Assembly (NCBI GenBank): GCA_016869715.1
Contig: VGDM01000001.1
Coordinates: 124,001 to 188,000, forward strand
DNA from: Alphaproteobacteria bacterium
GTDB taxonomy: Bacteria; Pseudomonadota; Alphaproteobacteria; Acetobacterales; Acetobacteraceae
Direction: 5' to 3'
Length of the DNA stretch: 64,000 nucleotides
A program made the translations under genes and the position numbers. Shown one piece after another: positions 57,614 through 64,000 of this stretch. Below the pieces are notes generated by a model. The model was not told the DNA's origin, did no database searches, and saw nothing but the letters and a program-made list of their open reading frames with translations. Position 1 is the first letter of the stretch, and every line of letters begins with the position of its first letter.

Positions 57614-58906
57614 ATGAACGAGCCGAACGCTGGCGGAAGCGCCGCCAAGCGGCTGATCTTCCCAGCCGTGCTGATCCTGCTGGCGATACTAGTGTTTCTT
57701 GGCTGGCGCGGCGTTTTTTCGCCCGATCCCTCGGGCGTGTCCGGCATTGCGCGTGCCCCTGTAGCCGATGCGCCTGCCGGGACCGCCGGGCCGGGTGGCG
57801 TGGGCCAGGCCGCGCGGCCTGCGATTCCGCCGGCCCCGACACCGCCTGACCTCGCAAGCCCAACCACCGAGGCCGCCCGGCCTGACACCAGCGCCGGCCC
57901 CGCCGCGGCTGCCATGATCCCACCGCGCTTTGACGTGGTGCGGGTTGGTGCCCGTGGCAGTGCGGTGGTGGCAGGCCGCGCCGCGCCGGGGGCAGAAGTG
58001 ATGCTATTCGCCGATAATGGCCGTGAATTGGGCCGCGCAAGGGCCGATCGGCGCGGCGAATTCGTCATCCTGCCCGTCGATGCACTGCCGCCGGGGGCGA
58101 TGGAGCTTAGCCTGCGCTCACGACTCGGGGATCAGGAAATGGCCGGGCCGGATACGGTGGTGCTGATGGTGCCGGATACGGCGCCGCAAATCGCCGAAGC
58201 ACCACGCGCCGCGCCGGCGACCGAGCCTTCCGCCAGCGCCCAGGCCCAGGCTGCAGAACGCCCCGCCCAGCAAGCGCAAGCCGCGCCCGCCCCTGCAGAA
58301 CGCCGGGCCCAGGCCGAAGCCCCAGCGCCGACCGGACCCTTGGCGGTGCTGATCCCAGGCCGCTCAGAAGCCACCGCCCCGCGCGTATTGCAGGTGCCGG
58401 AACCCACCCCGCCAGCCGGCACTGCGCCTCGGCTTGGCATTGATTCGGTTGAATATGATCAAGGCGGCTCCATACGCTTTGCCGGTAGCGCCACCCCAGG
58501 CGCGAGGCTCAGGCTTTATGTGGATGATCGGCCTATTGGAGAAGCGGTCGCCGAGACGCCTGGACGCTGGACCCTTCAGCCCGAAAGCCAGCCCAGCATT
58601 GGGCGGCATCGCTTGCGCGTTGACCAGGTTTCACCCACCGATGGGCGCGTCGTCGCCCGAGCCGAGGTGCCCTTCGAGCGGGAAGAACTCCCCGCCGAGG
58701 CCTTTTCCCAGCAGCGGATTGTGGTGCAGCCGGGCAATAATCTGTGGCGCATCGCCCGCGCCACCTATGGGCGGGGCGTTCGCTATACGGTGATTTATCA
58801 GGCGAATAAGGATCAGATTGCCGATCCCAATAGGATCTATCCCGGCCAGGTCTTCGCGCTGCCCAACCCCCTACCGGCGCCGGCGGCTTCCAGCCGGTCC
58901 AGATAG
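57614..58906 (+). CDS. LysM-domain envelope protein with Ala/Pro-rich linkers
   Basis: A 430-residue protein. One N-terminal membrane anchor (LIFPAVLILLAILVFLGW) is followed by Pro/Ala-rich linkers. Two Ig-like/carboxypeptidase-regulatory-type beta segments follow (near PGAEVMLFADNGRELGRARAD and PGARLRLYVDDRPIGEAVAE). A C-terminal LysM (about 376-425: VVQPGNNLWRIARATYG, YPGQVFALP) probably binds peptidoglycan. GGGGAG precedes the ATG. The exact role is unknown. Confidence 0.85.
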   Translation: MNEPNAGGSAAKRLIFPAVLILLAILVFLGWRGVFSPDPSGVSGIARAPVADAPAGTAGPGGVGQAARPAIPPAPTPPDLASPTTEAARPDTSAGPAAAAMIPPRFDVVRVGARGSAVVAGRAAPGAEVMLFADNGRELGRARADRRGEFVILPVDALPPGAMELSLRSRLGDQEMAGPDTVVLMVPDTAPQIAEAPRAAPATEPSASAQAQAAERPAQQAQAAPAPAERRAQAEAPAPTGPLAVLIPGRSEATAPRVLQVPEPTPPAGTAPRLGIDSVEYDQGGSIRFAGSATPGARLRLYVDDRPIGEAVAETPGRWTLQPESQPSIGRHRLRVDQVSPTDGRVVARAEVPFEREELPAEAFSQQRIVVQPGNNLWRIARATYGRGVRYTVIYQANKDQIADPNRIYPGQVFALPNPLPAPAASSRSR

Positions 58907-58980
58907 GGATCAAGCGCGAGCACAAAGCGCACCAGCGCCGCGACCAGTTGCGGCACATTGGTGGGCGCTACCAGCGCCAG

Positions 58981-59274
58981 TTAGGCTTCAAAGCGAAGCC
59001 GATGATCGGGCGCGAGGCCCATGCTCCAGCCCTCTGGCAGGCCAGGGTTCAGCGCGGCCAGGGTGGCGAAGCTCGCTTGGCGTAAATCCCGGCCTTCCGC
59101 GGTGGAGGGGATGCGCGCGGCATCGGTTTCCACCACCAGCCCCTCAGTGCTGAGCTCCGCCCGGCGACGGCGGCCGCGCCAGTCAAAAGTGAATTCTAGG
59201 GGGCGGTCCGCCTGTTTGGGGGCAAGGCGGCCTTCGGGGTCTATGGCCAGGGGGCCAAGGGTGATCGCATCCAT
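58981..59274 (-). CDS. Hypothetical protein, probably shortened by a stop codon
   Basis: From ATG 59274 a 97-residue protein reads MDAITLGPLAIDPEGRLAP to GLAPDHRLRFEA, then TAA (58981-58983). In the same frame 47 further codons read like protein, including PQLVAALVRFVLALDPYLD, before TAG at 58837. The original gene may therefore have been longer and overlapped the LysM gene antisense. I do not recognise the family. Confidence 0.5.
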   Translation of the reverse strand: MDAITLGPLAIDPEGRLAPKQADRPLEFTFDWRGRRRRAELSTEGLVVETDAARIPSTAEGRDLRQASFATLAALNPGLPEGWSMGLAPDHRLRFEA

Positions 59275-59323
59275 AAGCCGCATTCTTGTGCATTTTTGGT
59301 AAAAACACTGTAAGCGGAAGCGC

Positions 59324-60001
59324 ATGGCACTCGGACAAAGTCTTCGCATGGTTCTCGCCCGGCCGCATCCGGCGGCGAGGCCCTTCCTAATTGGCGGTGC
59401 GGCAGTGGCGCTGTTGGGCGGCGCCTTTCTTGGCGCTTTCCCGTTTTGGCTTGGCGTGGCCTTCACGCTGTTTTGCCTTTACTTCTTCCGCGACCCAGAA
59501 CGCATCCCGCCTGCGCGCCCTGGCCTGGTGCTGGCGCCGGCGGATGGGCATGTGGTGTCCGTGATGCCCGTCAAGCCGCCGGTGGAGCTTGGCATGGGTG
59601 AGGAAACCCGCTGGCGCATCGGGATTTTCCTTTCCGTGCTGGATGTGCATGTGAACCGCATGCCATGCCATGGCACAGTGACGCGCATCGCCTATCACCA
59701 CGGCAAATTCCTGAGCGCTAATCTGGACGAGGCGAGTGATGAGAATGAGCGCAATGCCCTGGCGCTTCGGCTGCCCGACGGGCGTGATATTGCGGTGGTG
59801 CAAATCGCGGGGCTAATCGCGCGGCGCATCCTATGCGATGCCAAGGTGGGTGATGCGGTGCAGGCGGGCGATCGCTTCGGTATTATTCGTTTCGGTAGCC
59901 GCACGGACATCTATCTGCCGCCGGGCGTTGAGCCCATGGTCGCCGTGGGTCAGACCATGATCGGCGGCGAGACGGTGTTGGCGGAGTTGCAGGCGCGATG
60001 A
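59324..60001 (+). CDS. psd: Phosphatidylserine decarboxylase (short form)
   Basis: Makes phosphatidylethanolamine. The N-terminal hydrophobic segment is followed by [41 protein letters not shown], and the self-cleavage region [15 protein letters not shown], where Ser becomes the pyruvoyl group. 225 residues, the short type of alphaproteobacteria. It overlaps pssA by four bases. Confidence 0.95.
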   Translation: MALGQSLRMVLARPHPAARPFLIGGAAVALLGGAFLGAFPFWLGVAFTLFCLYFFRDPERIPPARPGLVLAPADGHVVSVMPVKPPVELGMGEETRWRIGIFLSVLDVHVNRMPCHGTVTRIAYHHGKFLSANLDEASDENERNALALRLPDGRDIAVVQIAGLIARRILCDAKVGDAVQAGDRFGIIRFGSRTDIYLPPGVEPMVAVGQTMIGGETVLAELQAR

Positions 60002-60891
60002 GCACTGAGCGCAACATAACTTCTTCCGGGCGCATGCGGCGGTTGCGCCGACGCTTTCGCCCCCGCACGCGCCCGCGTTTTGAAGGACAATCCTTCAATC
60101 GCCTGATCCCGAATATCCTGACCATGCTCGGGCTATGCTGCGGCCTGGTTGCGATCCGCGCGGCCTTTGACGCACGCTTTGCCGAAGCGGCGGTGCTGAT
60201 TGTGGTAGCAGGCGTGATTGATGGGTTGGATGGCAGGCTCGCGCGGTTATTGAAGGTGACATCTCGTTTCGGGGCGGAATTCGATAGCCTCGCGGATTTT
60301 CTGTCCTTCGGAGTTGCGCCGGCGCTGGTGCTTTATCTGTGGGCCTTGCAGGATTATCGCGCGATTGCCTTCGCACCGGCCTTGCTGTTTACAGTGTGTT
60401 CCGCTCTCAGGCTCGCGCGCTTCAGTGCGGCTTTGGATGTCGGGCCGGCGCCGAAGCCTGCCTATACCTATAATTTCTTCACCGGCGTGCCGGCGCCGGC
60501 GGGGGCGGGCTGTGCCTTGTTTCCGCTTTTCGCCGGGCTGTACTTTGCTCAGGTGGAGATGCCGTTGCTCGCCAATATCATGCGCAACCCCGTGCTGGTG
60601 GCGGGCATTCTGATCCTGGTGGGCGGGCTGATGGTGAGCACGCTGCCCACCTGGTCCTTCAAGAATTTCAAGGTGCCGCGCGCGGCGGTGCTGCCTTTGC
60701 TGTTGGGCATTGGCCTTTACATGGCGCTGTTGTTTGCCGAGCCATGGGGGGCGCTTGCCATGGCGGGCGTGATCTATCTTGGCATGTTGCCCTTTTCGGT
60801 GCGGTCCTATTTGCGCCTGAAGCAGGAAGCGGAAAGCCTGCTGGACCCCGTATTGGTTGCCGATAATGGCAAGGGAAATGCCGCGCCCTGA
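59998..60891 (+). CDS. pssA: CDP-diacylglycerol-serine O-phosphatidyltransferase
   Basis: Makes phosphatidylserine, the psd substrate, from CDP-diacylglycerol and serine. The CDP-alcohol phosphotransferase motif is complete: [26 protein letters not shown], with all Asp residues. A basic N-terminus and about eight hydrophobic segments follow. 297 residues. It overlaps both neighbours by one to four bases. Confidence 0.95.
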   Translation: MSTERNITSSGRMRRLRRRFRPRTRPRFEGQSFNRLIPNILTMLGLCCGLVAIRAAFDARFAEAAVLIVVAGVIDGLDGRLARLLKVTSRFGAEFDSLADFLSFGVAPALVLYLWALQDYRAIAFAPALLFTVCSALRLARFSAALDVGPAPKPAYTYNFFTGVPAPAGAGCALFPLFAGLYFAQVEMPLLANIMRNPVLVAGILILVGGLMVSTLPTWSFKNFKVPRAAVLPLLLGIGLYMALLFAEPWGALAMAGVIYLGMLPFSVRSYLRLKQEAESLLDPVLVADNGKGNAAP

Positions 60892-61316
60892 TGCTGTGCG
60901 GCCGGCTTGAATTGCCGCTGGACGGCAGGCTGATCAACATCTCGGGCGGGCCCTTTGATGGCATGCCGGCAGGCGCTCGCGGGCTATGCCTGGATGCGAG
61001 CGCAGCGCGTGTCGCGGAGGCCGAATGGCAGCTTGATGTGCCGGACTTTGGCCTGCCCGATGAGGCCGGTTTGCGCACGGTATTGGCGGGGATGCTGGCG
61101 GCGATGCGTGCTGCCCCCGATGGCGCTTATCACATCGGCTGCAAGGCCGGGCTTGGGCGCACGGGCACGGCCATGGCCTGCCTTGCCATCCTGGCCGGCG
61201 CGGCTGAGGGCGACCCCGTTGCCTGGCTGCGCGCCGCCTATAATGCTGAGGCGATTGAAACCACAGCGCAGGAAGAGTTTGTCCGCTGCTTTGCGCGTGT
61301 GGCTTCGGCCCCTTGA
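60891..61316 (+). CDS. Dual-specificity/PTP-like phosphatase
   Basis: A 141-residue cysteine phosphatase with the P-loop HIGCKAGLGRTGTAMA (Cys-x5-Arg) near residue 82 and an upstream Asp in VPDFGLPDE as the likely general acid. Its start overlaps the pssA stop. The coupling to phospholipid genes would fit a PTPMT1-like lipid phosphatase, but protein or RNA substrates are equally possible. Confidence 0.8.
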   Translation: MLCGRLELPLDGRLINISGGPFDGMPAGARGLCLDASAARVAEAEWQLDVPDFGLPDEAGLRTVLAGMLAAMRAAPDGAYHIGCKAGLGRTGTAMACLAILAGAAEGDPVAWLRAAYNAEAIETTAQEEFVRCFARVASAP

Positions 61317-61343
61317 GGTCGTTTCAACATCTGGAGAAACGCA

Positions 61344-62155
61344 ATGCCTCAGATCCTCGATCCCCAGATCATCGCCGATTTTAACCGCGATGGCGCGGTG
61401 GTGATCCGTGGCGCTTTCGCGCCGCATTTGGTTGAATTACTCAGCGCTGGCGTTGAGCGCAATCTGCGCAAGCCCGGCCCCTTCGGCAAACGCTATACGC
61501 CGGAAGGCAAGCCCGGCATGTTCTTTGGCGATTACTGTTCCTGGCAGCGCATCGCGGAATATGAGGCGTTTTTGCGCCATTCCCCTGCCGCCGCCATTGC
61601 GGGCGCGCTGATGCAGAACGGCAAGGTCAATCTGTTTCATGAACATGTGCTGGTGAAGGAACCAGGCACGGAAGAACCAACCCCTTGGCATCAAACCAGC
61701 CCTATTGGACGGTTGAGAGCTGGCAGGTGTGTTCCCTTTGGATACCACTTGACCCCGTGGTGCGGGAGAATGGCGTTGAATATGTGGCGGGGTCGCATCG
61801 GCGCGGCGAATGGTTCAAGCCGAAGCGCTTCGCCGATAGTGCTGACCATCCTTCCGACGATCCGCGCTTTCTGCCGGTACCGGACGTTGAGGGTAATCGA
61901 GGTGATTACACGCTGCTGGGCTGGGATTTGCAGCCGGGCGATTGCGTCGCTTTCCATGGGCTGACGCTGCATGGCGCGCCGGGCAATCGCAGCGGAAAGC
62001 TGCGGCGCCGCGCGGTGTCAGCGCGGTGGACGGGCGATGATGCGGTGTTCACGCGCCGCAAGGGGATTGAAAGCCCATCTGCCTCCGCGAGTGCCCCGGC
62101 GTATGGTGCCCCGATGGATAGTGAGGTGTTACCGGTGGTTTGGCGGGCGGCTTAG
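61344..62155 (+). pseudogene. Phytanoyl-CoA dioxygenase (PhyH) family, frameshifted
   Basis: The N-terminal half in one frame (MPQILDPQIIADFNRDGAVV, GMFFGDYCSWQRIAEYEAF, NLFHEHVLVKEPGTEEPTPWHQ) joins a C-terminal half in another (NQPYWTVESWQVCSLWIPLD, VEYVAGSHRRGEWFKP, CVAFHGLTLHGAPGNRSGK). One missing base after 61694 explains the switch. It falls in the His-x-Asp iron motif (WHQD in the family). The distal His is present in frame two. GGAG precedes the ATG. Confidence 0.82.
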
Positions 62156-62173
62156 CGCGGAAGCGATAGGGCG

Positions 62174-63058
62174 TTACCGATCAATGCGCAGCGCCTCACG
62201 GAAATCGGCCGTTGCGCCAGCGCGGTCACCCAAGGCGGAACGCGCATCTGCGCGGTTATTGAAAGCATCGGTGTTTTTTGGGTCAAGGCGGATGGCCTCA
62301 TTGTAGTCGGCGATTGCGCCTGTGAAATCCTTGGGCGCAGCGCGTGAGAAGCCGCGATTATTGAAAGCCTGGGCGAATTGGAGATTGAGCCGGATTGCTT
62401 CGGTTTAGTCAGCAATGGTGCCGGCGTGGTCACCTTGGTCAGCACGAACTCTACCGCGGTTGTTGAAGGCATTGAAAAGTTGTGGATTAATCCTGATCGC
62501 CTCAGTGTAATCTGCGATGGCACCTGCATGGTCGCCCTGGTCTGCACGGGCGAGACCTCGGTTGCTGTAAGCAATCGCGTATTGCGGGCCAAGGCGAATG
62601 GCTTCGGTATAGTCAGCAATCCTGCCCGCGCGGTCACCCTGTCCGGCACCCGCGAAGCCGCTGCTATTAAAGGCTTCGGCGGCTTGAGGGTTCAGGCGAA
62701 TAGCCTCAGTGTAATCGGTGATTTCCCGGGCGCGGTCGCCCTGGGCTGCGCGCAACAGGCCGCGAAGACTGAAGCTTGTGGTATTTTGCGGATTTGCGCG
62801 TATGGCTTCGGTGTAATCGTTCATGGCGCCGGCTTGGTCGCGCAGGGTGGCACGGGCGATGCCGCGACTATTGAGGGCGATTGCTTGATACTGGGGAGTC
62901 TCTTGGCCTGACCCGATCAGCCAAGAGCAACCAGCGATCTGCGTTTCCCGAGAAATGCTCGCATCCTGCCATCCGCACCGTTGCCATGCTTTGTCACACG
63001 ACGACTGCGCCCCCGCCATGCAGGGCAGCAGCGCCAAGGCAATGATCCATGCTTTCAT
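62174..63058 (-). pseudogene. TPR-repeat periplasmic protein, one in-frame stop
   Basis: From ATG 63058 a signal peptide (LALLPCMAGAQS) and tandem 34-residue TPR units follow, each with ADYTEAIR-type helices. TAA at 62405-62407 takes the place of the Tyr in the repeated ADYTEAIR. The same frame then continues with about two more TPR units (AFNNRGFSRAA, IADYNEAIRLDPKNTDAFN) to a TAA at 62174. Comparison with the other units shows TAC or TAT to TAA. The shortened form would still carry about four repeats, so partial function is possible. Confidence 0.75.
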
Positions 63059-63137
63059 CAGCGCCCCCACATGCCTCAGCAATTTCTGCCGAAAGCCGAT
63101 GCGGAATGGAAGCGAAATGCAGCTGGGAAAAGGCGGC

Positions 63138-63549
63138 TCAACCCACCAACGCCACCACCAAAAACCCAAGCCCCGCAAAACTCGCCGCCGCGCCCATCGC
63201 CGGGCGCAGCCAACGCGCGCGCGTCGCTTCCCGCGCCAGCGCCATGGCGCCCAGCATCAGCGCGCCCTGGATCATGGCAAGCCCGGCCATATGAAGCGCG
63301 AGGCCCGCCATGCCGGCCACCAGGAAGCCCGCCACCGCGCGCAAGGCCTGACTGCGCGGCAGGGTCGCGGCCAGCATGCCGGCAGCCAGCAGAAAGGCCA
63401 AATGATCGAGCCCAATCACCGGATGGCCGATGCACGGAGCAAAACCCTTGCCAGAGTGTCTCCGGCATGGCACCCGCCATCGGGTGATGCGCCGCAGCCG
63501 GCAGGGGCAGCAGGGCCAAAAGGCTCAGGACAGAAATTTGGCGACGCAT
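63138..63549 (-). pseudogene. HupE/UreJ family protein, frameshifted
   Basis: A signal peptide and PMAGAMPETLWQGF are in one frame. The rest of the protein, IGHPVIGLDHLAFLLAAGML with the HupE His-x5-Asp-His motif and further membrane helices, is in another. The switch lies at about 63428-63441 and fits a one-base insertion. HupE/UreJ proteins are nickel or cobalt permeases associated with hydrogenase or urease. The 3' end of the frame is intact. Confidence 0.7.
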
Positions 63550-63684
63550 CGTGACTCATCGGCGATGATCCCCCCGCACGCTTGCTGCTTCGGGGCGCAA
63601 TGCAAGCCGGGCGCGGTTGGACCGGCGCGGTGTAGCCATCATGCATATCCGCTTCGCCTCCGCTCATCGGGTATGCACTACACC

Positions 63685-63740
63685 GTTGTTTGGTCGCATT
63701 TCCCGAGTCGCCAAGCGATTCCGCTTGGCTCGGAAATGCT
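63685..63740 (+). repeat. Dispersed palindromic repeat
   Basis: Begins GTTGTTTGGTCGCATTTCCC, then CCAAGCG/CGCTTGG and GGAAATGC. It lies between the broken hupE gene and the last, partial gene and overlaps a possible ATG of that gene (63736). Confidence 0.85.
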
Positions 63741-64000
63741 TTATATCCCCCCCGTGATCACACTCCGACAGCTTCCCCTCCTGCTTGGCCTGCTGCTGTT
63801 GGCTGGCCCCACCTTTGGCGCCTGCGCCGATCCCCCCGCGCCTGGCGTAGTCTGGCGGCAGTGCCTGCTGGATAATGCGGATTTCTTGGGCCGGGACCTG
63901 ACGGGGGCGACGCTCCGCGATACATTCTTCGCCCGGGCACGCTTTGTGGACGCGAAGCTAAATGGCGTTGATGCTTCCGATGCGCGTTTCAGCTTTGCCG
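63736..64000 (+). CDS. Pentapeptide-repeat protein, 5' part (runs off window)
   Basis: A signal-peptide-like N-terminus (LPLLLGLLLLAGPTFGACA) is followed by pentapeptide-type units (NADFLGRDLTGATLRD, then FVDAKLNGVDASDARFSF). Start is ATG 63736, which lies in the repeat element, or GTG 63754; neither has a clear ribosome site. The gene continues beyond the window. Function unknown. Confidence 0.7.
   Translation, partial: MLYIPPVITLRQLPLLLGLLLLAGPTFGACADPPAPGVVWRQCLLDNADFLGRDLTGATLRDTFFARARFVDAKLNGVDASDARFSFA

Overview
The window looks like chromosomal DNA of a high-GC alphaproteobacterium, most likely Acetobacteraceae (Rhodospirillales). Reasons: the gene order pyrH-frr-uppS-cdsA-dxr-rseP-bamA-skp-lpxD-fabZ-lpxA-lpxI, an alphaproteobacterial DUF1150/Hsp20 pair, a def-fmt-truA cluster, and several Bug/TctC solute receptors, which are typical of Roseomonas-like genomes. 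The genus is not determined.

Layout. 1-3337: end of a urease operon (ureC end, ureE, ureF, ureG) coupled to a 3-hydroxyacyl-CoA dehydrogenase-like gene. 3424-11632: a DUF3141 protein, a NIPSNAP protein and an oligopeptide-type ABC transporter. 11719-14883: a UbiH-type hydroxylase divergent from glnK-amtB, which has a candidate sigma-54 promoter. 14950-27001: a long minus-strand run for lipid A, outer-membrane assembly, isoprenoid, phospholipid and translation functions. 27166-30700: rpsB and tsf, split from pyrH by a decayed MarR-Bug gene pair and palindromes. 30873-36367: a damaged Bug receptor, then a cyanate-type ABC transporter, cyanase and an aspartate dehydrogenase. 36527-41076: a 5'-truncated Bug gene, then an AT-rich island (DUF4214/RTX remnant, glycosyltransferase, broken terminase-like gene) ending at a tRNA-Arg gene. 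41121-50073: proline iminopeptidase, rsmB, a GT39 enzyme, DedA, an Ldh-Bug pair, an M20 hydrolase, DUF1150 and Hsp20 with a ROSE-like leader. 50188-55790: def-fmt-truA, a higBA module with a broken toxin, and a LOV-domain hybrid histidine kinase coupled to apt. 55907-64000: DUF2842, tRNA-Pro, cytochrome c', cytochrome b561, a LysM protein, psd-pssA-phosphatase, then broken dioxygenase, TPR and hupE genes and the start of a pentapeptide-repeat gene.

Two themes run across the window. One is nitrogen acquisition: urease, PII/ammonium transport, and cyanate uptake with cyanase all release or import ammonia, and the aspartate dehydrogenase could capture it. The other is decay of accessory genes: about ten accessory genes carry in-frame stops, frameshifts, lost starts or truncations, while every housekeeping gene reads through cleanly. 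A dispersed palindromic repeat (five clear copies and one degenerate copy) lies in the intergenic gaps, often beside damaged or small genes.

All calls come from reading the sequence and the translations; no database search was run.
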